Shown piece after piece: positions 1 through 5,740 of a stretch of DNA of 5,740 bases. Below the pieces are notes generated by a model. The model did not search any database. It worked only from the letters and a program-made list of their open reading frames with translations, and was not told the origin of the DNA. Position 1 is the first letter of the stretch. Each line of letters begins with the position of its first letter. The DNA is from Rhizobiales bacterium UBA697 (GTDB lineage Bacteria; Pseudomonadota; Alphaproteobacteria; Rhizobiales; Ancalomicrobiaceae). The stretch spans positions 1-5,740 of the forward strand of contig DBMN01000101.1 of NCBI GenBank assembly GCA_002298965.1, read 5' to 3'. The position numbers were made by a program, and so were the translations under genes.

Positions 1-124
1 GCGATGCTTCGAGACGGCGTTCTGCGAACGCCTCCTCAGCATGAGGCGTTTTTCATATTCGATACGAACACATGGGCCTCATGCTGAGGAGGGCGACCTG
101 CTGTCGCCCGTCTCGAAGCATCGC
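1..124. repeat. Large inverted repeat with nested hairpins (rhizobial-type intergenic palindrome)
   Basis: Bases 1-17 are perfectly complementary to 108-124, and 31-47 are perfectly complementary to 76-92. They enclose an AT-rich loop at 48-75. Between the paired blocks each arm holds its own hairpin: GGCGTTC-TGC-GAACGCC at 16-32 on the left and GGGCGAC-CTGCT-GTCGCCC at 91-109 on the right. The inner blocks contain CCTCAGCATGAGG and its complement, themselves short palindromes. Similar CCTCA...TGAGG plus TCTCGAAG motifs are, from memory, widespread intergenic repeats in Rhizobiales genomes. The element starts at the first base of the window, so it may extend leftward. Possible roles are a transcription terminator or mRNA-end structure for an upstream gene, or a non-autonomous mobile repeat. 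No ORF inside it is convincing. Confidence 0.85.
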
Positions 125-186
125 GCACCATGCGCACGGCATCGCTTCTCGACCCCCGCCCCGCCGTCGGTCCGCCGGTATCGGCT

Positions 187-238
187 CCGTTCAACATTGT
201 GTATAACAGAACTCTGCGTTATACGTTTCGTTGAACGG
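187..238. promoter_or_regulatory. Coaxial double inverted repeat: probable operator/promoter of the toxin-antitoxin operon
   Basis: The outer arms CCGTTCAAC (187-195) and GTTGAACGG (230-238) and the inner arms GTATAAC (201-207) and GTTATAC (218-224) are all perfect and share the centre 212.5. Five bases separate inner from outer arm on each side. The site ends 17 bases before the antitoxin start. AbrB/MazE-type antitoxins bind palindromes as dimers and usually repress their own operon, so this is the natural operator. A weak promoter can be read within it, TTGTGT (197-202) and TATACG (220-225) with a 17-base spacer. That would place repressor binding directly over RNA polymerase. The symmetry is seen directly; operator function is inferred. 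Confidence 0.7.
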
Positions 239-255
239 ATCGCGAGGATGCTCCC

Positions 256-480
256 ATGAAGCTCGAAGTGAAGAAGATCGGCAATTCGACCGGGCTCATC
301 CTGCCGAAGGAGCTGCTGCGCGATCTCGATCTGGCGCAGGGCGATTGGCTGCACGTCGTCAGGCAGGCGGACGGCAGCGTCGTGCTGGCCAAGCGCGACG
401 ACCAGTTCGAGAAGGGCATGGAGATCGCCCGCAAGGCGATGAAGACCTACCAGAACGCGCTGAGCGAGCTCGCCAAATGA
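256..480 (+). CDS. AbrB/MazE/SpoVT-family antitoxin (DNA-binding)
   Basis: This is a 74-residue protein, the usual size for a swapped-hairpin AbrB-domain antitoxin. The N-terminal domain (about 1-46) carries the family signature KKIGNSTGLILPKEL at residues 6-20, then hydrophobic strands ending in DGSVVLAKR. The C-terminal tail (about 48-74) is charged and predicted helical, and is the likely toxin-neutralising segment. The start at 256 is preceded by GAGG at 244-247, 8 bases upstream. The gene overlaps the next one by four bases (ATGA), so antitoxin and toxin are probably translationally coupled. The protein would repress its own promoter through the nested palindrome just upstream and hold the Doc-like toxin inactive. 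The fold assignment is firm. The antitoxin role rests on the partner gene. Confidence 0.9.
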   Translation: MKLEVKKIGNSTGLILPKELLRDLDLAQGDWLHVVRQADGSVVLAKRDDQFEKGMEIARKAMKTYQNALSELAK

Positions 481-869
481 CCGACATCGTCTGGCTCACG
501 ACGGAACTCGTCGTGGCGATCCATGGCGAGCAACTGGCGCGTTTCGGCGGGCCGGCCGGCATTCGGGATGTCGGCATGCTGGAGTCGGCGCTGGGACGGT
601 CGATGAACAAGCACGCCTACGAAGGCGTCGAGGATCTGGCGGTTCTCGCCGCCGCCTATGCCTTCGGCATCGCCCGCAATCATCCCTTCGTCGACGGCAA
701 CAAGCGCGCCGCGCTCCTGTCGCTGATCGTCTTCCTCGGGCTCAACGACATCGACTTCGTCGCCCCGGAAGCGGAAGCCGTCGTCGCGATCCAGAGCCTG
801 GCGGCGGGAACGCTGTCCGAAGACGGGCTCGCTCGCTGGATCCGCGACCGCTGGCCGTCGGACGGCTGA
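477..869 (+). CDS. doc: Doc-like toxin, death-on-curing (Fic/Doc fold)
   Basis: This is a 130-residue protein close in size to P1 Doc. The Doc version of the Fic motif, HPFVDGNKR, is intact at residues 69-77. Lysine stands where AMPylating Fic enzymes have glycine. Other family features are GGPAGIRDVGMLESALG (24-40) and the helix LAVLAAAYAFGIA (55-67) before the motif. P1 Doc is a kinase that phosphorylates elongation factor EF-Tu and blocks translation; the same reaction is inferred here from the motif. The start ATG (477) lies inside the antitoxin stop region. An open frame continues upstream in this reading frame, but that stretch is the antitoxin gene read out of frame. Because the catalytic motif is complete, the toxin is probably functional and not a remnant. 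Confidence 0.92.
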   Translation: MTDIVWLTTELVVAIHGEQLARFGGPAGIRDVGMLESALGRSMNKHAYEGVEDLAVLAAAYAFGIARNHPFVDGNKRAALLSLIVFLGLNDIDFVAPEAEAVVAIQSLAAGTLSEDGLARWIRDRWPSDG

Positions 870-952
870 CCCGCTCGCGCGGCCGTGACGGCTCCCCCTC
901 TTCGCCTGTGCCGTCCGCCACCCCATATTGTCGGGCGAGAGCCGCCGCATGC

Positions 953-957
953 GAGGA
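953..957 (+). promoter_or_regulatory. Ribosome binding site deciding the kinase start
   Basis: GAGGA lies 4 bases before the ATG at 962. The alternative in-frame ATG at 908 has no comparable site, and it would add 18 residues that do not resemble the family's N-terminus. The start at 962 is therefore preferred. Confidence 0.6.
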
Positions 958-961
958 CCCC

Positions 962-2323
962 ATGGCCGACGACGAGAGAAATTCGCTTGCCGGGCGCGTG
1001 CTGCGTCATGCCCGCATCGGGGTCGACGTCGGCACGGCGGCTGCCAGAATTGCCGGCGGGCGGCTGATCGGCGGCGGTGATCCGGCGCGCGAGGGGCGGC
1101 TCATCGCCGAGGCGCTCGGTGGCCTGAAGGGGCCGCTGATGAAGGTGGCGCAGTTCCTCTCCACCATCCCCGACGCCATTCCGGCCGAATGGGCCGCCGA
1201 ACTCGCCCGTCTCCAGGCGCATGCGCCGCCGATGGGGCGGGTCTTCGTCAAACGGCGGATGCAGGCCGAACTCGGTCCCGACTGGGCGAGCCGCTTCGCC
1301 GAGTTCGAGCACGAACCGGCGCATGCCGCCTCGCTCGGGCAGGTGCACCGGGCGGTGGCGCACGACGGACGCAGGCTCGCGGTCAAGCTGCAGTATCCCG
1401 ACATGGCCTCGGCGGTGGAGGCGGATCTCTCGCAGCTCTCCGGCGTCTTCGCGCTGATGCGGCGGCTCAGGCCGCAGATCGACACGACCGAGATCGCCGC
1501 CGAGATCGGCGAGCGCATCCGCGAGGAACTCGACTACGGCCGCGAGCGCCGCCACATGCGGCTCTACGGGCTGATGCACGGCGATGATCCCACGGTGCGC
1601 ATCCCCGAACCGGTCGACGAACTCTCGACCGGCCGGTTGCTGACGATGACCTGGCTCGAGGGTCGCGGGCTGCTCGCCCACAAGGAGGCGTCGCAGGCGG
1701 TGCGGAACCGCATCTCCGAGGCGATGTTCCGCGCCTGGTGGCATCCGTTCTGCCGCTTCGGCGTCATCCACGGCGACCCGCATCTCGGCAACTACGCCGC
1801 CTTCGAGGAGGGCGGCGAGGTCGGCGGCGTCAACCTGCTCGACTTCGGCTGCGTGCGGATCTTCCCCGTCCACTTCGTCGAGGCGGTGATCGAGCACTAC
1901 CGCGGGCTCCTCCACGACGACCGCGACCGGGTGGCGGCGGCCTACGAGGCCTGGGGTTTCCGCAACCTGACGCGCGAGCTGATGGAGACGCTCGACATCT
2001 GGGCGCGCTTCCTCTACGGGCCGCTCCTCACCGACCGCACCCGCAAGATCGCCGAGGGCGTCTCGCCGATCGAGTTCGGCCGGGCGCAGGCGATGGCGGT
2101 GGCCGAGGCGCTGAAGACGCACGGGCCGGTCACGCCGCCGCGCGAGTTCCTCTTCATGGACCGCGCCGCGCTCGGGCTCGGCGGCGTCTTCATCCATCTC
2201 GACGCGAAACTGAACTTCCATCGCCTGTTCGAGACGGCGATCGAAGAATTCCAGGCGTCCCGTCTCCACGAGCGTCAATCTGCCGCGCTTCGCACCTGCG
2301 AATTGCTCCCCGCGGGGCAGTGA
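962..2323 (+). CDS. AarF/UbiB (ABC1) family atypical kinase
   Basis: This is a 453-residue protein of the ABC1/UbiB/COQ8 family, protein-kinase-like ATPases that support ubiquinone biosynthesis or lipid and quinone handling at membranes. Visible motifs in order: KVAQ at 61-64 (family consensus KxGQ), alanine-rich nucleotide loop AHAASLGQVHRA (120-131), the lysine strand LAVKLQYP (139-146, K142), EELDY (188-192), the catalytic loop HGDPHLGN (270-277), and the metal-binding LDFG (293-296). It lacks the C-terminal membrane helices of E. coli UbiB, which is about 90 residues longer, so it is more likely an ABC1 paralogue than the canonical ubiB. A 92-base spacer separates it from the toxin gene. 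Family membership is secure; the exact substrate cannot be told from sequence. Confidence 0.9.
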   Translation: MADDERNSLAGRVLRHARIGVDVGTAAARIAGGRLIGGGDPAREGRLIAEALGGLKGPLMKVAQFLSTIPDAIPAEWAAELARLQAHAPPMGRVFVKRRMQAELGPDWASRFAEFEHEPAHAASLGQVHRAVAHDGRRLAVKLQYPDMASAVEADLSQLSGVFALMRRLRPQIDTTEIAAEIGERIREELDYGRERRHMRLYGLMHGDDPTVRIPEPVDELSTGRLLTMTWLEGRGLLAHKEASQAVRNRISEAMFRAWWHPFCRFGVIHGDPHLGNYAAFEEGGEVGGVNLLDFGCVRIFPVHFVEAVIEHYRGLLHDDRDRVAAAYEAWGFRNLTRELMETLDIWARFLYGPLLTDRTRKIAEGVSPIEFGRAQAMAVAEALKTHGPVTPPREFLFMDRAALGLGGVFIHLDAKLNFHRLFETAIEEFQASRLHERQSAALRTCELLPAGQ

Positions 2324-2366
2324 CAGCTTTTTGCGCTGCGGAGAAAATACCAATCGGAGCAGGGTG

Positions 2367-2386
2367 AAGGGCGAGTTTCGCCTTTT
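2367..2386 (+). terminator. Possible weak intrinsic terminator after the kinase gene
   Basis: An eight-pair stem (2367-2374 with 2378-2385, one G-T pair) closes a GTT triloop and runs into CCTTTT. It lies about 44 bases after the kinase stop. The T tract is only four bases, so termination would be inefficient. The rest of the 170-base spacer (2324-2493) holds no convincing gene. It must contain the promoter for the following gene if the two are not co-transcribed, but I cannot name clear -35/-10 boxes. Confidence 0.4.
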
Positions 2387-2493
2387 GCAGGACGCGGCGA
2401 CTTCGTCGTTGCGTTCGGTCGTGACTGCTGCTTCGATGATTTCTCCAGGGCCCCGCGACGAGGGCCGCGAGAGACCTAAGGGGAGAGGACACC

Positions 2494-2628
2494 ATGGCCG
2501 GACACGACACGAGCAACTTCGCCGAACACGAGCGGACCTATGAAGGGTTCCTGACGCTGTTGCGCTGGGGAACGGGATCGATCGTGGCCGTGCTCGCCCT
2601 GATGGCGATCTTCCTGGTTCGGCACTGA
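2494..2628 (+). CDS. aa3-type cytochrome c oxidase subunit IV (bacterial, small)
   Basis: This is a 44-residue membrane protein that is easily missed because of its length. The soluble N-terminal part contains the family hallmark FAEHERTYEGFL (residues 9-20), followed by RWGTGS and one transmembrane helix at about 26-42, ending in VRH. This matches the small subunit IV of alphaproteobacterial aa3 oxidases (as in Paracoccus and Rhodobacter). That subunit packs against the oxidase core in the cytoplasmic membrane and appears dispensable for catalysis. A strong Shine-Dalgarno run (AAGGGGAGAGGA, 2478-2489) ends 4 bases before the ATG, so translation should be efficient. The main oxidase subunits are not in this window; the gene instead precedes the transhydrogenase genes. 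Confidence 0.85.
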   Translation: MAGHDTSNFAEHERTYEGFLTLLRWGTGSIVAVLALMAIFLVRH

Positions 2629-2634
2629 TCTCTC

Positions 2635-2673
2635 CGGCGCGCCGCCGGTCCATCGGGACGGGCGGCGGCGCCG
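2635..2673 (+). other. Strong GC-rich stem-loop between the oxidase subunit gene and pntA
   Basis: Bases 2635-2646 pair with 2661-2673 (12 pairs, one bulged G at 2667). After a G-G mismatch, 2648-2651 pair with 2656-2659 around an ATCG loop. The hairpin begins 6 bases after the stop of the small oxidase gene. No T tract follows, so it is not a textbook intrinsic terminator. It could protect the 3' end of the short message, partly terminate with help from Rho, or mark a processing point. The remaining gap up to pntA (2674-2900) shows no supported gene. Confidence 0.6.
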
Positions 2674-2900
2674 AACGCGACGACCAGAAGGGGGCGCGAT
2701 CGACGACGACACTTCGGGGCGAGGAAGCAACGCGGGCGCAACGGGCGTCGTGCCGCCGGGGAGGCCGGGGGCGCGGCGCATGAAGTCGCCTCCGTGCATC
2801 GCTCCCGACAGCGGAACGGCGCGGATCCCCGCGACGTCGCGCCCGGCGCGGCGGAGCGGCACGACATTCGACGGACATGACGAGAACGGATGAGACCATC

Positions 2901-4472
2901 ATGAGCTCGAACATCGGAATACCCAAGGAGACCTATGCGGGCGAACGTCGCGTCGCGACGGTGCCCGAAGTGGTCGAGAAGCTGATCAAGCTCGGCTTCA
3001 CGGTCAGCGTCGAGCGCGGTGCGGGCGCCGCGGCCGACATTCCCGACGAGCTCTACGAGGCGGCCGGCGCGACGCTGGTCGACGGTGCCGCGGCGCTTCT
3101 CGCCGGCGCCGACGTCGTCTTCAAGGTGCGTGCGCCCACGCCCGACGAAGTGGCGATGCTGAAGGACGGCGCGACGCTGATCTCCTTCGTCTGGCCGGCG
3201 CAGAACCCGGAGCTGATGGAGATCCTCAAGGCGCGCGGCGTCACCGTACTCGCCATGGACTGCCTGCCGCGTCAGCTGTCGCGCGCCCAGAAGATGGATG
3301 CGCTGACCTCGATGGCCGGCATCACCGGCTATCGCGCGGTGATCGAGGCGGCCAATGCCTTCGGCCGCTACTTCGCCGGACAGATCACCGCCGCCGGCAA
3401 GATCCCGCCGGCCAAGGTGTTCATCGCCGGTGCCGGCGTCGCCGGTCTGGCGGCGATCGGCACGGCGGCCAATCTCGGCGCCGTGGTGCGCGCCAACGAC
3501 ACCCGCGCCGAGGTCGCCGATCAGGTGAAGTCGCTCGGCGGCGAGTTCGTCAAGGTCGACTACGAGGAAGAGGGCTCGGGCGGCGGCGGCTATGCCAAGG
3601 TCATGTCCGAGGGCTTCCTCGCCGCGCAGCGGCAGATGTACGCCACGGAAGTGAAGAACGCCGACATCGTCATCACGACGGCGCTCATTCCGGGCAAGCC
3701 GGCGCCGAAGCTGATCTCGGCCGAGATGGTCGCCTCGATGAAGCCGGGTTCGGTCATCATCGATCTCGCCGGTGAGCAGGGCGGCAACTGCGAGCTGACG
3801 GTTCCGGGTGAGGCGGTGGTGCGCCACGGCGTCACCATCGTCGGCTACACCGACATGGCGAGCCGGCTCGCCAAGCAGTCCTCGACGCTCTACGCGACGA
3901 ACCTCCTGCGCCTCACCGAGGAGCTGTGCAAGGCCAAGGACGGCAACGTCGTCGTCGACATGGAAGACGACGCGATCCGCGGTCTGACCGTCGTCAAGGC
4001 GGGCGAGATCACCTGGCCGGCGCCGCCGCTCAAGCTGCCCGCCCCCCCGCCGCCGAAGCCGGCCGCGGCCGTCGTCGAGAAGAAGGCGTCCGGCCACGGT
4101 CACGGCTCGGGCGAGCCGATGGACATGAAGTCGCTCGCCATCACCTTCGGTGTCGGCGCGGTTCTCTTCGCGCTGGTCGGCGCCTATGCGCCGGTGGTGT
4201 TCCTCGGCCACTTCACGGTCTTCGTGCTGGCCTGCTTCGTCGGCTACATGGTGGTGTGGAACGTGACGCCGTCGCTGCACACGCCCTTGATGAGCGTCAC
4301 CAACGCGATTTCTTCGATCATCTGCATCGGCGCGCTCGTACAGATCGCCCCGCCCGGACGTCCGAGCATTCTCATCGGACTGATCGCCTTCGTCGGCATC
4401 GCGCTGACGGCGGTCAACATGTTCGGCGGCTTCGCCGTGACCCGGCGCATGCTGGCGATGTTCCGAAAGTAA
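2901..4472 (+). CDS. pntA: NAD(P)+ transhydrogenase, alpha subunit (full length)
   Basis: This subunit of the proton-translocating transhydrogenase carries the NAD(H)-binding domain I and part of membrane domain II. The 523-residue protein begins with IGIPKETYAGERRVAT (5-20). It has the Rossmann motif GAGVAG (177-182) followed by VRANDTR (196-202), the mobile-loop region with GYAKVMS (230-236), and TTALIPGKPAPKLI (259-272). A Pro/Ala linker with a HGHGSG stretch (about 375-404) leads to four predicted membrane helices (about 411-430, 433-453, 464-483, 488-508), ending in FGGFAVTRRMLAMFRK. Length and layout match E. coli PntA (510 residues); many alphaproteobacteria split this subunit in two. 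I chose ATG 2901 because it places IGIPKE next to the start as in the family. An in-frame ATG at 2877 would add eight residues. Neither has a strong ribosome site. Confidence 0.96.
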   Translation: MSSNIGIPKETYAGERRVATVPEVVEKLIKLGFTVSVERGAGAAADIPDELYEAAGATLVDGAAALLAGADVVFKVRAPTPDEVAMLKDGATLISFVWPAQNPELMEILKARGVTVLAMDCLPRQLSRAQKMDALTSMAGITGYRAVIEAANAFGRYFAGQITAAGKIPPAKVFIAGAGVAGLAAIGTAANLGAVVRANDTRAEVADQVKSLGGEFVKVDYEEEGSGGGGYAKVMSEGFLAAQRQMYATEVKNADIVITTALIPGKPAPKLISAEMVASMKPGSVIIDLAGEQGGNCELTVPGEAVVRHGVTIVGYTDMASRLAKQSSTLYATNLLRLTEELCKAKDGNVVVDMEDDAIRGLTVVKAGEITWPAPPLKLPAPPPPKPAAAVVEKKASGHGHGSGEPMDMKSLAITFGVGAVLFALVGAYAPVVFLGHFTVFVLACFVGYMVVWNVTPSLHTPLMSVTNAISSIICIGALVQIAPPGRPSILIGLIAFVGIALTAVNMFGGFAVTRRMLAMFRK

Positions 4473-4476
4473 GGAG
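4472..4476 (+). promoter_or_regulatory. Ribosome binding site of pntB
   Basis: AGGAG overlaps the last base of the pntA stop codon and lies 8 bases before the pntB ATG at 4485. It is a much better site than that of pntA, which fits a downstream operon gene translated from the same message. Confidence 0.75.
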
Positions 4477-4484
4477 AACGAGCG

Positions 4485-5740
4485 ATGTCTCTCGGACTTG
4501 TGACCGTCTCCTACATCGGAGCGACCATTCTCTTCATCCTGTCGCTCGGCGGCCTGTCGCACCCGGAATCGGCGCGACGCGGCAACTGGTTCGGCATCAT
4601 CGGCATGGCGCTCGCCGTGCTCGCCACGGTCTTCGGACCCGGCGTCACCGGCGTCGGCGTGGTCTTCATCGTGATCGCGCTTGCGATCGGCGGTGCGGTC
4701 GGCCTCTATGCCGCCAAGACCGTGCAGATGACGCAGATGCCCGAGCTCGTGGCGCTGATGCACTCCCTCGTCGGTCTCGCCGCCTGCACCATCGGCTTCG
4801 CCAGCTGGATCGATCCCTCGGCCCATTTCGCCACCCCGGCGGAAAAGACCATCCACGAGATCGAGATCTACGTCGGCATCCTGATCGGCGCGGTGACCTT
4901 CTCCGGCTCGATCGTCGCCTTCGGCAAGCTCTCGGGCAAGATCGGCGGCAAGCCGCTGCTGCTGCCGGCGCGCCACTGGATCAACCTCGCCGGTCTGATC
5001 GCGGTGATCGTGTTCGGCTGGGTCTTCGTCGGCTCGCAGTCGGGCCTCGTCGCCTTCTTCGCGCTCTTCGTCATGACCGCGGTGTCGCTCGCCTTCGGCG
5101 TCCACATGGTGATGGCGATCGGCGGCGCCGACATGCCCGTCGTCGTCTCGATGCTGAACAGCTACTCGGGCTGGGCGGCGGCGGCGACCGGCTTCATGCT
5201 GTCGAACGACCTCCTGATCGTCACCGGCGCGCTCGTCGGCTCGTCGGGCGCGATCCTCTCCTACATCATGTGCCGGGCGATGAACCGCAACTTCATCTCG
5301 GTCATCGCCGGCGGCTTCGGCTCGGGCGGCGGCACGGTCGCGGCCTCCGACGGAGCGCAGCCGCAGGGCGAGGTCACGGCGATCTCGGCGGAAGAGACCG
5401 CCGAGCTCCTCAACGAGTCGAAGAGCGTCATCATCGTCCCCGGCTACGGCATGGCGGTGGCGCAGGCCCAGCACACGGTCAACGAGATCACCCGCAAGCT
5501 GCGCGACAAGGGCGTCGACGTGCGCTTCGCCATCCATCCGGTGGCGGGCCGCATGCCGGGGCACATGAACGTGCTCCTGGCGGAAGCCAACGTGCCCTAC
5601 GACGAGGTCTTCGAGCTCGAGGACATCAACTCCGAGTTCGGTCAGGCCGACGTCGCCTATGTCATCGGCGCCAACGACGTGACCAACCCGGCGGCCAAGA
5701 GCGATCCGCAGTCGCCGATCTTCGGCATGCCGATCCTCGA
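4485..5740 (+). CDS. pntB: NAD(P)+ transhydrogenase, beta subunit (3' end outside window)
   Basis: The beta subunit holds most of the proton channel (domain II) and the NADP(H)-binding domain III. With PntA it uses inward proton flow to reduce NADP+ with NADH. The 418 visible codons align throughout with E. coli PntB (462 residues), so roughly 45 residues are missing past the right edge. The N-terminal half is a bundle of membrane helices. MPELVALMHSLVG contains H93, the counterpart of the channel histidine H91 of E. coli. GGADMPVVVSMLNSYSGW (213-230) holds the conserved loop Asp (D216) and Asn (N225). Domain III shows VPGYGMAVAQAQ (318-329), HPVAGRMPGHMNVLL (351-365) and IGANDVTNPAA (394-404). 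The gene starts 12 bases after pntA and is surely co-transcribed with it. No frameshift is seen. Confidence 0.97.
   Translation, partial: MSLGLVTVSYIGATILFILSLGGLSHPESARRGNWFGIIGMALAVLATVFGPGVTGVGVVFIVIALAIGGAVGLYAAKTVQMTQMPELVALMHSLVGLAACTIGFASWIDPSAHFATPAEKTIHEIEIYVGILIGAVTFSGSIVAFGKLSGKIGGKPLLLPARHWINLAGLIAVIVFGWVFVGSQSGLVAFFALFVMTAVSLAFGVHMVMAIGGADMPVVVSMLNSYSGWAAAATGFMLSNDLLIVTGALVGSSGAILSYIMCRAMNRNFISVIAGGFGSGGGTVAASDGAQPQGEVTAISAEETAELLNESKSVIIVPGYGMAVAQAQHTVNEITRKLRDKGVDVRFAIHPVAGRMPGHMNVLLAEANVPYDEVFELEDINSEFGQADVAYVIGANDVTNPAAKSDPQSPIFGMPIL

Noticed and set aside
41..259. A 72-codon + strand ORF and overlapping minus-strand ORFs at the left end
   Set aside because: They run through the inverted repeat and the operator region, have no ribosome site or domain, and are best seen as chance open frames.
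231..476. N-terminal extension of the Doc frame up to an ATG at 231
   Set aside because: This stretch is the antitoxin gene read in another frame. Doc homologues begin near the ATG at 477, and the extension is Arg/Ala-rich without a domain.
908..961. Earlier start of the ABC1 kinase
   Set aside because: The added 18 residues do not resemble the family and lack a ribosome site, while the ATG at 962 has GAGGA just upstream.
2780..2893. A 37-codon ORF in the gap before pntA, considered as a leader peptide
   Set aside because: It has no good ribosome site, an unremarkable Pro/Arg-rich composition and no codon run suggesting attenuation.
680..2926. A 748-residue open frame on the minus strand
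   Set aside because: It is a mirror of the kinase gene and neighbouring GC-rich sequence, with low-complexity Arg/Glu/Pro composition and no recognisable motif.
2538..5564. A 1008-residue open frame on the minus strand
   Set aside because: It lies antisense to pntA and pntB, which match known families along their whole length. Its composition is Arg/Asp/His/Glu-rich with no domain, as expected when GC-rich codons are read on the opposite strand.

Overview
The window comes from a GC-rich alphaproteobacterium, most likely of the Hyphomicrobiales (Rhizobiales). Three observations support this. The coding sequence is strongly GC-biased at third positions. There is a small aa3-type cytochrome oxidase subunit IV of the alphaproteobacterial kind. 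The left end carries a CCTCAGCATGAGG-type palindromic repeat, a style common between genes in rhizobial genomes. Every gene I can support is on the + strand.

Left region (1-870). A large imperfect inverted repeat with nested hairpins (1-124) is followed by a compact type II toxin-antitoxin operon. Two inverted repeats sharing one centre (187-238) lie just upstream and look like the autoregulatory operator. The antitoxin is an AbrB/MazE-fold protein (256-480). It overlaps by 4 bases with a Doc/Fic-fold toxin (477-869) carrying HPFVDGNKR. The AbrB-Doc pairing differs from the classical Phd-Doc pair of phage P1. This is the accessory part of the window.

Middle region (870-2323). A short spacer is followed by a UbiB/ABC1 (AarF/COQ8-type) atypical kinase of 453 residues. 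It has the HGDPHLGN catalytic loop and an LDFG motif, but the family's KxGQ motif reads KVAQ.

Right region (2324-5740). A 170-base spacer with a terminator-like hairpin leads to a 44-residue aa3-type cytochrome c oxidase subunit IV (2494-2628). A strong GC-rich stem-loop follows 6 bases after its stop, inside a 272-base untranslated gap. Then come pntA (from 2901, or 2877) and pntB (from 4485, cut by the right edge). These encode the proton-translocating NAD(P)+ transhydrogenase, with the alpha subunit in one piece as in E. coli. The transhydrogenase uses the proton gradient to make NADPH from NADH. The oxidase subunit belongs to a complex that builds that gradient, so co-location of the two is biologically sensible. 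Whether they share a transcript cannot be decided from sequence alone.

I see no wholly new system. The most unusual items are the nested-hairpin repeat, the coaxial operator of the AbrB-Doc module, the altered KxGQ motif in the kinase, and the structured gap between the oxidase subunit and pntA.
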